From contig NW_004454160.1 in NCBI RefSeq assembly GCF_000283155.1, forward strand, positions 6,949,338-7,013,337: a stretch of DNA of 64,000 nt. Reading direction: 5' to 3'. Of this stretch, positions 23,727 through 49,858 are shown one piece after another. Under the pieces are notes generated by a model. That model was not told the DNA's origin. It saw nothing but the letters and a program-made list of their open reading frames with translations, and searched no databases. This DNA is from Ceratotherium simum simum. Lineage: Eukaryota; Chordata; Mammalia; Perissodactyla; Rhinocerotidae. Positions within the stretch are counted from its first letter, which is position 1. Each line of letters starts with the position of its first letter. The position numbers were made by a program, and so were the translations under genes.

Positions 23727-24725
23727 TAGGATTGTCGCACTGGGCACAAATATTCATCCTCCTCTCCCTAAACTTATTGTAAATTGATGAGAGGATTCAG
23801 GATTGGTAAACTAGCCATAATGCAATAGTGTTTTAAATATGTGACTATGGTAAGGGAAAGACTAACCCAAGGCTAGCCAGAAGTTTTGTATGATTGAAAG
23901 ATGATTCAGTAAGCTATCTGTCCAGGAAAAGAACCAAACCCAAGATTCTGGGAGCTTTCTGTGATCTGGTTGGTCTAGGATGTGTTCAAAGAAGAGAAAG
24001 TTACCCAGGAATGACATAGTCAAGGGAAGAGCATAGTTAAATAAAAGCATTGTGGTCAAAATAAAGACAAGCTTAACCATTCTAAGAATCCCCCACAGGC
24101 AGTTGTAGATTCAGATAATTATAAGGGTAAGCAGAATCATTCTGTACCGATGTGGATGGGGCGTCGTGGGGAAGAGAAAGACGGACGCAGAAAGAGGGAC
24201 GCACGATGAACCCAAGGCAAAACAACTTGTTGTGGTGGTAGTTAGGAAGGGTGAGGGGTTGGAAGATTAAGACTGACAGCTACTCACTAATGGTAGCATC
24301 AAAAATATGTGCACACGGACCTCCAAATGGAATTTCTCCTGCTTGAGAACCATTCCAAGAATGCAGAGAACTGTCTCCCTGGGAATGGACTTGAGATAGA
24401 GAACCCAGGTCCAAAGCAGACTCCCATTATCTCCCATTTCCTACCACAAAGGGCAGTGTGGGTCAGAAGTGAGAGATGGTCCCCCAAAGCCAGCCAGGCA
24501 GATTTTCTTCTCTAAGGGGACTTAAGTCACTGTCAGTCTCCATGTGGAAAAGTACAAGTTTTCCCACAGATCATGAAACAAATAACTAATTGATCTCTAG
24601 GGAACTTCTTTTCTCCCAGTATCTTCAAGCCTAATTGCAAGATCTTAGGTCTATGGGATCATCCTTAGATTCTAAAAATAAGTTAAATTGGCTACTTAAA
24701 GATATATGCAATGCAGCCTTTTTAT

Positions 24726-25286
24726 TTTTTTTTTTATTATTTTTTTTTTTTATTGCAGTAATATTGGTTTATAACATTGCAAAAATTTCAGGTGTACATC
24801 ATTGTACTTCTATTTCTGCATGGACTACATCATGTTCACCACCAAAATACTAATTACAACCCATCACCACACACATGTACCGAATTATCCCTTTCACCCT
24901 CCCCCCTCCCCCCTTCCCCTCTGGTAACCACCAATCCAATCTCTGTCCCTATGTGTTTGTTTATTGTTGTTATTATCTACTACTTAATGAAGGAAATCAT
25001 ACGGTATTTGGCCTTCTCCCTCTGACTTATTTCACTTTGCATTATACCCTCAATGTCCATCCATGTTGTCACAAATGGCTGGATTTCGTCATTTCTTATG
25101 GCTGAGTAGTATTCCATTGTGTATATATACCACAGCTTCTTTATCCATTCGTCCCTTGATGGGCACTTAGGTTGCTTCCAAGTCTTGGCTATTGTGAATA
25201 AGGCTGCAATGAACACAGGGGTGCATGTACCTTTGCAAATTGGTGTTTTCAAGTTCTTTGGATAAATACCCAACAGTGGAATAGCT
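24726..25286 (-). mobile_element. 5'-truncated young L1 3' end
   Basis: Read on the minus strand it covers the last ORF2 codons (including 'TMEYYSAIRNDEIQ', as in L1 ORF2 C-termini), the 3' UTR and a poly-A. The 16-bp target-site duplication AATGCAGCCTTTTTAT lies at 24710-24725 and 25287-25302. It is nearly identical to the copy at 62592-63303. Confidence 0.92.
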
Positions 25287-25849
25287 AATGCAGCCTTTTT
25301 ATATGAGAGAGTGTTAAGAAATCAAACAAATAAGGCAACTGCTAATCTCTATTACAAGAAGCCAGACAAATTTACTTTAGGAGAATAGTACAGAATTTTT
25401 CTATTATTAAAACACAAAACATGCCACCAACAACTAAATTCCACAGAGCCCTTTGCTTCTGCTGCCCCATCTAAATTCACATAGATCCTACTTCAAGGAA
25501 TACGTGTGACACAGCATGTGCCAAGAAAGGACAGGTTCCCTTGCTGCTAGAAGATAACGCCAATCTGGAGGCCCTTGTACTGAAGACTACCTTATCTCTC
25601 CCAGACACCTTGGGTAGTACAGAAGTGAGGCAGCTAGAGGCTCCTACAGGAAGTCAGGCTAAGCCTTGCCCACACAGCTTAGTAAATATTAACACACAAG
25701 ATGATTTTCCATGTGTTTACATGTACCATTCTAATGACATCCTTTGAACTTAATGAGTTTTCAAGGTATTTGAATGCTAGCCTCTTCTTCAGAAAGGTTG
25801 GTAAGGAAACCTTTCTGAAGGGCAATTTGCACAATTTGCATCAAGAACT

Positions 25850-26270
25850 TAAAACTGTAATCCCACTTCCAGTAATTTACTCTAAGGAAATAAACAAAAT
25901 GCCATGATGTATGCATAAGGATGTTCATTGTAATATGTAGAATTGTGAAAAAAAACGGCACACAAAATGTTGAATAATATAGAAATGTTTTAATTAAGGT
26001 ATACTATTTTAGGGTATTATACAACTATTAAAAGTGACATTCGAATATTATTTAATGATACAAAGAAATGATTAAGATACTGTTAAGAAAGTAAAATGCA
26101 GAATATAAAATTATATACAGTATCACCCCAATTTTGAAAAAATTTACATATTTAATATTTACATGCACAGAAAAAAACTAGAAGAAAACAATTGATCTAC
26201 ATGGAGGAATTATAATTGATTTTGTCTTCTTTATATTTTTATATAATTTCCAGTTTCTTATTTTATATAA
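25850..26270 (+). repeat. Old L1 ORF2/3' fragment
   Basis: 'aatcccacttccagtaattt', 'ggatgttcattgtaatatg' and 'acagtatcaccccaattttg' are L1M-type 3' sequence in plus orientation. Confidence 0.65.
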
Positions 26271-26304
26271 AGAATAATTGTTTTTAAAGAACCAGAGGCT
26301 AAGA

Positions 26305-26450
26305 GAACCAATATTTGAATTACCCATCATGTGTTAAGCACTGAGCTAGGAACTTGACCCATTATCTAACCTCCACGACAGTCAGGAGAGGTAGGATCTC
26401 AGTCCCTGTTTTACAGACAAGGAACTGAGGCTCTGCTAGTTAAGCATGCT
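26305..26450 (+). repeat. MIR SINE
   Basis: 'tcatgtgttaagcactgagc', 'ttttacagacaaggaactga' and 'ggctctgctagttaag' follow the MIR order. Confidence 0.65.
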
Positions 26451-27027
26451 ATCTCTGTTTGCCCAGGGTGCCCTGGACTTGGGCCCAGGACAATGGCCAT
26501 GTTCCCTGCTGCCCCACATACCTCACCTGCTGCAGCTCCTAGTGGGCTCATGGGAGGCTTACAGTGAAGGCCATTGACAAAACAGAGCTGTGTATGGTTG
26601 CCCAAGAACACAGCCTTATTTTGCTTTCTAAACTCTTCCTATCTTCCTCCAAAAGTAGAAAACTTTTTTTCCTGAACAAGAAACAGAGGCTTCATTGCAA
26701 AGGCTCGAGGCTCCATTCTGAAGCAGTTTTTAATCCATGCGCCCAGCTCCACGTGCCTGTGCCCTCTCTCTGAGCCTGTGGTATCTGCTGTCCTGCTTAT
26801 TGGTTTGGCATTTTGTCAGGCTGTGAGCAGAAGGACAGGGCAGAACTGAACACCACCCCCGCCCCTTGACCAGCTGGCTCTTTGGTCTCTGCCCTGGATA
26901 CTAAAACAAACAGGCTGTATGGTCTGGCTCCTTACTCAATTCAACACGGCGGGGAGGGGGGAGCAGCAAATATCCCAGCTATGTGAACAATCAGGAATAT
27001 CTGGCAGCACATTTGATCTTTTGTAAC

Positions 27028-27033
27028 TTTATT
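27028..27033 (-). terminator. DCLRE1B: Candidate DCLRE1B poly(A) signal (AATAAA)
   Basis: AATAAA on the minus strand about 800 bases past the stop codon. An ATTAAA lies nearer, at about 27590. Which one is used cannot be told from sequence alone. Confidence 0.3.
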
Positions 27034-27826
27034 TCAGCCAAACAGTCAGGGCCACCAGGCAGCTGGGAAGCCTGTCATACCCTAAGCCTAATGTTCACCT
27101 GGGTTCCAGGTACTGCCCTGGTGAGGGGTGCCCAATCCCCCAGCTGGCTCTGTTCCAGATAGGTCCCCAGTGACACTAACTGCAACTCTTATGGAGGCAG
27201 ACGTGGAATTTTTCTCCTCTGTTCCAAGGCTCTTCATCACTTCCTGTTCCCTCCCAGAGGTAGAGACAGGAAGTCACTTGAATGAGGTCACAGCAAGTCA
27301 GTGACATTCAGGATTGGAACGTGCTGCCTGGATCACCACTTTCCTCCAGCACCACAGTTCCTAACTTAAAAAACAGACCTAGCGACTTTTACCTAGGAAG
27401 AGGGAAAAGGGGACAGGGAGAATGGCACATGAGACTCAAAGTAACAATGGGAATAACTTGGTCCTTTTTGATTCAGACTCTTTCTCTCTTTCTGCAGCTA
27501 CATAAGAGGATTCTATGTTCAAAAAAGTTAGGGAAATACTGGGTTAAACAAAGTTAAACAGATTAAGTTACTGCAGGGCTTCTGAGAACCTTTAATATGC
27601 TCACGTCTATTGTGAAGGGGTTATAATGAAAAGTGTTTCTTAAACACAGTCAACTATAAAACTAAGGATTCCATAGGCACTGGGATTCCAATGAACACAC
27701 GTTGAGAAGTGTCGCTTCTAGGTTGAGCCTGTAAGGATCCTGTGAAGACAGAAAAGTAAGGCCCAAAACAAACTCTCCCCACTAGCCAGTATCTTCAAAA
27801 CTGCAGTGTTGGATCAAGCAAGGTTG

Positions 27827-42374
<14,548 letters not shown>

Positions 42375-42746
42375 CAGATTCTTGCTGCCTTTCCTAAATG
42401 AGGTGAATAGCTATGAGATCCTTAGTTTTTCTTATTAGAGCTGCTTGTAAGTCCAGATAATATCAAATGCAAAGGAGAATAGGAAATCTAAGAATCCTCT
42501 TGTGTTTTTGTCCAAAGGCCATTGACTTATTCCTCTCTTACCTATTGGTGAATAACCCCATTTTTCCAGGTGATGTTGTAAAGGTTAATGTTGTTGGTAA
42601 GGGGATGGGAATGGGGTAAGGATAGGATTTGGATTTTTTTCTAATCAGTTTGAGGGATTGTTTCACTAATTAAAGATGCCTGATGTGTGTGGAACCTGAT
42701 GGAGTCATCATTTGTGGGAGTCATCTTTTCTTCTTTGGATTATTGT

Positions 42747-42752
42747 AATAAA
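42747..42752 (+). terminator. AP4B1: AP4B1 poly(A) signal candidate (AATAAA)
   Basis: Canonical AATAAA 373 bases after the stop codon, followed by T/GT-rich sequence. An ATTAAA at 42669-42674 is an alternative. An L2 starts just after, so the transcript unit probably ends here. Confidence 0.6.
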
Positions 42753-42789
42753 TTGCTGACTGTTCTTTTATTTGTAATCATGGTTTTTT

Positions 42790-43155
42790 TAGGCCCGAGT
42801 TCAAAGTCCTTAGTATGGCATCTAAAGTACCTCTTCAGTGTCATGTCTCCCCACTCCCCAAAACACCCTCTCTGCTGGCGAAAGCAAACCACTTGCAGTT
42901 TTCTGAATGCACTAGGCTCTCTCTCACCTCTGTGCTTTGGCACCTGTTTCTGTTTCTTGCCTAGAACATTTCCTCACCCTTATATCTTCTTTGTTTAAGT
43001 AATACCTAGTCTATCTTCCAGTTTGCAGCTCAGTCATGGGCCCTTTCAGGAAGCTTTCTGTGACCCTCACTGCCTTCATTAAGAGTCTCGTTCAAGCTGT
43101 CACAGCAGTCAGTGCATATGTCTAGCAGTACTATTGTAATTGTTTTCTTGTCACT
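42790..43155 (+). repeat. L2 LINE fragment
   Basis: 'acttgcagttttctgaatgc', 'ctctgtgctttggcacctgt' and 'tactattgtaattgttttct' are L2 3' landmarks. Confidence 0.75.
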
Positions 43156-46100
43156 CTTACTTTTAATTTTATTCATAACTGACCACATTTTATGTTAATT
43201 GAGACAACTTATGGCAAGAGCAGATGTAATAAAATGATGGTGAAGTATAAATAACTAGAGAATCCAGAACATGGAAAATGAAAATACCAGTTAAGACCAG
43301 CTGAGTTAAGGGATAGGGAAGTACCCAAATGTTCAGGCCATAACGGCCTACATAGTTGATGAAGCTGAGCCTCAGATTTAGCTCTGTAAGTGATCTGGCA
43401 GTCAGAGAAAAGAGAAATGGTTGTATAGTTGTCATCAGAGTGGAAGAAACATTCCAATTCTAATTTCTAAAAGAAATTTACACATAGTTTCACATAGGTG
43501 GCACTGAGTGATATGTACAAGATTCCTGTGGGAAGTTAGTAAAGTTTCACATGACTCTTTTGTAGTGTTCTTCAATGCAAGCAGAGAGCATAACTTTAAC
43601 ATGGAGCTTAGTGAGGGCATTTCTTCAAGGGCTTAAGATAACATGATCCAAATATCATCCAGCTGAATTCAAGGACTTCTACTAGCTGGATACATAGATG
43701 GACTGCGTATCCTTCAAATAATCTTCACCCATCACTTCTCTCAACTAGGCTCTTTTTGTTGTTGTTTTTGTGTGTGTGTGTGTGAGGAGGATCAGTCCTG
43801 AGCTAACATCCATTGCCAGTCTTCCTCTTTTTGCTGAGAAAGATCAGCCCTGAGCTAACATCTGTGCTCATCTTCCTCTATTTTGTATATGGGACGCCGC
43901 CACAGCATGGCTTGACAAGCGGTGCATAGGTCCGCACCCAGGATCCGAACCTGCAAACCCTGGACCACCAAAGAGGAGTGCATGAACTTAACCACTATGC
44001 CACTGGGTCGGCCCCTCAACTAGGCTGTTAATAGAAGTAGATAACAGACAGCATTGAATTTTCTGGCAAGGGCTTGGGTTTTGTGAGTTGGTTGTTTCCA
44101 CTGGACAATTTCTAAGGACAGTGATTGTCTTTCTTCTCTCTCCACAGTGCCTGCCACATAGTGGTTACTCAGTAAATATTTATTGAATGAATAGCTGTTA
44201 AGTAATTAAATTCTGATGGGATTGGTGTTTCAAGTGTGTTTTATTATATTGTAGCAACTATACAGAAAATAATAGATGGAGTTCCATCTAGACTAGGGTT
44301 TCTCAAAAGTGGCACTGTTGACATTTGGGGCCAGATAATTCTTTGTTGTCGTGGGTTTTCCTGTGCACTGTAGGACGATTGTTAGCAGCATCTCTGGCCT
44401 ATACCCACTAGATGCCAATAGAACCCCTAGTTCTGACACCTGAAAATGTCTCCAGACATTGCCAAAGGTGCCCTGGGGGTTAAAATCACCCCCAGTTGAG
44501 AATGACTGATCTGGACCGTAGATCCCCAGAGACTGGAAGTAGATGGATCGGAACAACTTCAGAATTGCTTTTTCCATATTTTGACTTGGTTGGTTAAACT
44601 GTGAATGTTCAATTAGGTACTAAAAGAAATAAAATCGAAGTGTAAAGTGCTGCCAATTTAAAGTGTTACAAGGGAACAGGATGTAAGTGGTAGAAATTTT
44701 AGTAATTTGACTTTTTTTTTTAATTAAAGACTATAATTGAAATGTTGACCTAAAGAAAATTAGGTATGACTTAGCCATTGAATAAATGTTACTAAAGTGA
44801 TTCCATCTGTTGGAGCTTTTAGATTAAGTCCAACTTGATTGCTTTTCTGTAATGTAAGGGGTATAGAAAAATAAGAAACTGTTGCTTTTGAAAAGTGTAA
44901 TTTTAAAAATGATCTCAATGAAGAAGTGATTTCCCTTAACTGTAGCCTGGCCTTACTAATTTATGAGCAAAATGACTAAAACTTAAGTACACTGTGAAGT
45001 TAATTATTCGATATCCCTTCTCCCTAGGAGCTCTCTCTAGCCTCTGCAGATATATGGTTTGATGATGTGATATAAGTAGATGCTCATCTTTAAAATCATG
45101 AGGGTAGTTGATACTGTGCCCTTAGGAAAATGGCCGTCTAATGTCTGTCTTAGTTGGTAAGTAGTATGTAACACATGTAATGAGTGCCCACCAATGACCG
45201 TGGTGCTTTGGAACATTGCAGAGGCAATCATTTGCATAGTTCCTGACCATAATTTTATTACTATGGACCAGTGACTCTTGTATGCCTCCATCCCTCCCTC
45301 CTTTTTTGCATGGGAGTTCTGTTATAATTCTTCTATCCCTTTCTCATATATTGAGTGTCTAGAGGAGGGGAGACAAATAACTTAATTTCTTATTTATAGG
45401 TCTCCACATTGAGAGGAGCTATACCCAAGGATCCTCATTCACATGCATACGTGCAGATGACAATGGACTTTGAGCCAATGATGTAGTGAGATGAGGCTTT
45501 TGGGAGAGGCATGTAAATTGTTGTGGCCAGAGTGGCAAGAGAAGCAAGTGATAGTGAAAAAACTCTGGCCTTATTTTTCAGTAATAATTAGGAGTACAGT
45601 ATTTGAACTGTACGAGTGAAGGGTGTGTGGGCTAGGGGGAAAGGAATAGTTTGCGAGGGTGCTATATTGAGGGCCGAAAAGACATAAACAAAGGGGGAAA
45701 GTTTACCCCACATTGCGTATGAGAGGGTATACTCTGTTTCTACAGCCTTACAACACTGATTGTGCAAGATAATACAAAGGATAGATAAGATAATGCAAAG
45801 ATTAGATTCCAAAGATGGTATTTGCCTATAAGCATATCAGTAGTGAAATGAGGAAAGTGGTTTATTATTGTGGGAAAAGGCTAATTATTTGAGGTCAGAC
45901 AGACATGGTTTTAAATTTCTATTCTGCCCCTTACCTTGCATAAACTATTTAACACAAGTTGGATGGTATTTTATAAATTTTTTTTGTTTTGTATATTATG
46001 GGAGTACGTCGTAAAATCATTTGTTGAAATCCTTAAATTGTCAATAGCTAGCTCTAGTATGAAAGGAGGTTGGCCTAGAATTATCTCTGAGGGACCTTCT

Positions 46101-47339
46101 TTTTTTTTTTTTTTTTTTAATTTTTATTTTTACATCATTATAAGGACCTTCTAATGTTAGAGGTCTGAAGCCTACTTAGTAGAAACTGAAGTTTCAGCCC
46201 TAGCGATAGATAATGATGAATGAAAATGGCCCTTTAGCTACGTAATTCCTGTTCCTAGTCCAAAACCAATTTATGATCATTTGTTTTTTTAGAATAGAAT
46301 AGAAAATAGAAGATTGGCTCTAATTATTTTGTAAGATAGAAATTCCGTTTTGAACAACTGACTTACTCTTTATGCTTGAATCTCTTATTCAACTAAGGTG
46401 AACCTTAGTTCACCAGGTCAGACTACCCTGGAAGGACTAATAGGTTTCAGTGCTGCTTCTGAGACTCAAACCCAAAATCTAGATATAGCTACGTTAAGAA
46501 GGCAGCTACTATGGGTAAGTATCCAGTCCTGAGATCTTGTAAAACAATGATGGAGTCCAACCTTGTTTGGAAAATCCTAATTAATCCTGTTAGAGGGTGA
46601 ATCCCAGATCCCTTACCAGCACAGGGACACAAATGTCCTCAGTATGAGAATAGGTTTAGTGAGAAGAATACTTCAGGAGGCCTCATATATTGTATTGTGA
46701 TGACTGGCTTGGTTTTCTGTCCTGAGATATTGGGCAAAATTTACCTTATAGAAGATCATCATTATAGTATTCTCTGTCTTGAGTCTGTGCAAACACATAA
46801 ATGTATCTTTTCCTTACAAACTCCAGGGAACCAGCCTACCTGCATTCTAAAAGAATTACTGCAATATCCAGCCTTCTTTCATCAGATACCCTGGTTGTTG
46901 ATGTTAGAGGAATTTATACACTGAGACTAGACAGATGGAATGCATCTACAAACCCTCAAATGAAAATGAATCTTTGCTGCTACACAGAAACCTTGGCCAT
47001 TCATGAGGTGTGGGAAGGCCAAGGCACAGCTTTGCTTCAGAAAAACATGTAAGCAAGGTAATGGTAGAGGTGTTTATGGTTGGTTTTCAGGTGACTGCTT
47101 AGGAAGACAAGCCAACCTAAAGGAGATAGAGAATGGGGCTAAGAATAGTGAACCCTGGGTTACGTCTTTGACGAATATGTAGACAAGGGTGCCAGTTGCC
47201 TTTGGCAGGCATAGAATCTTAAGGGACGTGGTTCAGGCGTGAAACTTAGAGCACTGAAGGTGAGAAGAGACATTTCATCCAAATTAGGACGTCTGACAGA
47301 CACCTTCTGATCTCGTGCTGCAGAGGTAAGTTGAGGTTG
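43156..47339. other. Intergenic region right of AP4B1
   Basis: Apart from the ERE at 43752-44014, this holds an L2 3' end at about 44115-44195 and a palindromic DNA-transposon relic at about 44290-44510 ('gggtttctcaaaagtggcac' to 'cccccagttgagaatgac'). There is also a poly-T/AT patch at 46098-46130. Segments 44560-46090 and 46140-47339 contain nothing I recognise. A 75-codon plus frame at 46697 has no known match. Confidence 0.5.
43752..44014 (-). mobile_element. ERE-type SINE, minus strand, two tail units
   Basis: Starts with T/TG-rich tail sequence, then two 'ctgagctaacatc' tail units, 'cgccacagcatggcttgaca' and the head 'ccactatgccactgggtcgg'. Perfect 12-bp target-site duplication CTCAACTAGGCT at 43740-43751 and 44015-44026. 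Confidence 0.94.
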
Positions 47340-47597
47340 TCATGTCTGCCTTGGGTACAAATAGACCTCAGGGTCTATCTGGGAGACCAGTTCGAGTTTT
47401 ATCACCTTGACAGCGGAGTACTCACTGGCTACATTCAGAGCAGAACAGACTTCCATTTCCTCAAATAAGATGGTGGCAGTCCTATAAGGACAGTAGGAGT
47501 TGGACAGGCCAGGAAGAACTGAAGAAGTCAAACAATATTCATCCAGTGAGTCCCATGGGACATCATTCTCTACCACCTCTGGCAGCTCCTGCTGAGC
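47340..47597 (-). pseudogene. Orphan Olduvai (DUF1220) exon, NBPF/PDE4DIP-like
   Basis: On the minus strand an open frame follows a good acceptor (CCCACCAG|GCTCAG at 47598/47597). It reads Gln-Glu-Leu-Pro-Glu-Val-Val-Glu, then DSLDEYCLTSSVLP, then SNSYCPYRTA, then 'CSALNVAS'. This is the order of the Olduvai domain of NBPF proteins and myomegalin (ELPEVVE, DSL-E-YLTPSV, PY, SALDVAS). A possible donor lies at 47406/47405 (CAAG|GTGATA), which would give a 192-base, in-phase exon; otherwise the frame stops at 47340. I could not find the small partner exon of the Olduvai doublet or other NBPF exons nearby. It is probably a relic of a duplicated or retired gene, but the open frame means a live exon cannot be excluded. 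Confidence 0.65.
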
Positions 47598-47999
47598 CTG
47601 GTGGGGTAGGGAGTACTAAGATCACAACACGAAGGACAGACACCACAGCATCCTAGCTGGTTTTGATGGGAGGCATAGAGATGTAGTCACAGCAAGAGCA
47701 GACCCATTAATGAGAGAAAAACTGTCCTCTTATTTCAGGAGCATAGTGTGGCTACCTTGGGGAAATAGAGAAAAGGAGACAGAGAGAGAGAGAGAGTACA
47801 AGGTGCTCAGTGCTTTGGCCATATAACTAGCTTATGAGCATGAACTGTTGTTGAATGGAAATCATGACTTACAGCACACAGTGAAGAATCATAAAAGTGG
47901 CTTCAACATTTTTGCATAAATTTTGTTGCTATTACATTCAGTGACCAAGTCAACACAGACTTTAAAGGCATCATTGACTCATTGTAGTATTAATTTATT

Positions 48000-49560
48000 T
48001 CCCTGATGACTGAGTAGAACGTCTTTTCATGTGCTTTTTGGCCATTTATATATCTTCTTTTGTGAAATATTTCTTCAAGTCTTTTGACCAATTCTCTTAT
48101 TGCATTGTCTTATGAGACTTCGTGATATATTCTAGAGACAAGTCCTTTGTTGGAGATAAATATAATTTCTCCTATTCTGTGGCTTCCTTTTATGTTCTCT
48201 TAATAGCATCTTTTGGGATATATATGTATATGTGTATATAAATATATATGATAATTATTTATAAATATATTTAATTATTATATATTATATACATATATAA
48301 ATATATTTGATATTTTCTCTAAGAAATCATTGCCTAACTTAAGGTTGCAAAAATTATTTTCCTATATTTTCTTTTGAGGAGTTTTATAGTTATAGCTTTT
48401 ACATTTATGTCTTTGATCCATTTTTAGTAATATTTGTGTATGATGTAAGATAAGGGTTGCTATTTTTTAATATGAATGTGTAGTTTTTCTATCACTATTT
48501 GCTGAAAATAATTAACTTTATCCTTTGAATTGCCGTGGCAGCTTTGTTGAAAATCAATTGACCACATCGATATGGTTCTATTTATGGACTGTCCCTCTGT
48601 TCCATTGATTATATACTATTTTTTTCATCAATACCACACTATCTTGATTTTTCCACTTTTATAGTAATTCTGGATATGGGCAATGTAGTTCATCCACCTT
48701 TATTATTCTTTTCTAAAATTGCTTTGATAATTCAAGATCATTTGCATTTCCATATAGATTTTAGAATCAGCTTGTAAATGTTTACCATTTCTGCTGGAAT
48801 TTTGATTGGGGTTGTATTAGATCTGTTGATCAATTTGGGGAGAATTGGCATCTAAGCCATATTGAGTCTTTCAATCCACAACAAGTTTTATTTCTCCATT
48901 TATTTAGTTCTTTAATTTCTGAAAATAATGTTCTGTGGCTTTCAGAGTTCTTAGACACATTTTGTTAAATTTGTTCTTTCATATCAGTTTTTAGATGCTA
49001 TTTTAAATGAAATTGTATTTTATTTTGCTTTCCAAATGTTCATTGCTACAATATGGAAATACATTAGATTTTTTTTATATTGATCTTATAATCAAATCTT
49101 GCCAAACTCACTTATTAGTTTTAGTGGATTTTTTTTTGTAGATTTCTTCAGCTTTTAAAAATACATGATCAAATATTCTGTGAATAAAAATGGTTTAAAT
49201 TCTTCTTTTCCAATCTGTTTGTATTTATTTTTTGTATTGTCTTATTTCACTGGTTAAGATTTCCAATATAATGTTGAATTGAAGGAGCATAAGCAGACTT
49301 CCTTGTCTTTTTCCCTATCTTAATAGAAAAGCATTCAATATTTGACCACTGAGTATTATATTACCTGTAGATTTTTCATATATGCCCTGTGTTAGTTTAA
49401 GAAAGTTACCTTCTATTTCTTAGTAGGGAGTTTTGTGTCTTTTTTTTCCATCATGAAAAGGTCTTTGTCAAATGCTTTTTCTGCGTATATTGAGATGATG
49501 ATATGGTGTTTCTCCTTTATCCTGCTAACATTAAGAATTATATCGTTGATTTTTTAAATA
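48000..49560 (-). repeat. Old L1 relic (antisense) with AT-rich array
   Basis: Text such as 'catgtgctttttggccattt', 'gtcttttgaccaattctctt', 'gagtctttcaatccacaaca' and 'tttgtcaaatgctttttctg' is the reverse complement of L1 ORF2 sequence. It is diverged with many gaps. An AT dinucleotide-rich patch lies at about 48219-48312. Confidence 0.8.
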
Positions 49561-49575
49561 TAAAAGAATATTTAG

Positions 49576-49858
49576 GGCCGGCCCCGTGGCTTAGCAGTTA
49601 AGTGTGTGCGCTCCGCTACTGGCGGCCTGGGTTCAGATCCCGGGTGCGCACTGATGCACCGCTTCTCCAGTCATGCTGAGGCCACATCCCACATACAGCA
49701 ACTAGAAGGATGTGCAACTATGACATACAACTATCTACTGGGGCTTTGGGGGAAAAAAGGAGGAGGATTGGCAATAGATGTTAGCTCAGAGCTAGTCTTC
49801 CTCAGCAAAAAAAGGAGGATTAGCATGAATGTTAGCTCAGGGCTGATCTTCCTCACAA
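49576..49858 (+). mobile_element. ERE-type SINE
   Basis: Head 'ggccggccccgtggcttagc', full body and two tail units. Target-site duplication AAAGAATATTTAG on both sides (ending at 49575, repeated at about 49859-49871). It lies immediately left of the long L1. Confidence 0.94.

Larger units (their letters stand above)
10801..27826. other. HIPK1-DCLRE1B intergenic region
   Basis: No conserved coding frame is visible. Repeats recognised here are listed separately (L2, L1M, Tigger-type elements, ERE, an RTE-tailed SINE, an L1 3' end and MIR). Segments about 10800-11800, 17150-17700, 20080-20680, 23740-24700 and 26450-27590 carry nothing I can name. A fragment at about 14720-15180 ('ctcaatggcttaacacaatt') is an unassigned ancient repeat. 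DCLRE1B 3' UTR must occupy the right edge. Candidate minus-strand poly(A) signals are ATTAAA at about 27590 and AATAAA at 27028-27033. Confidence 0.6.
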
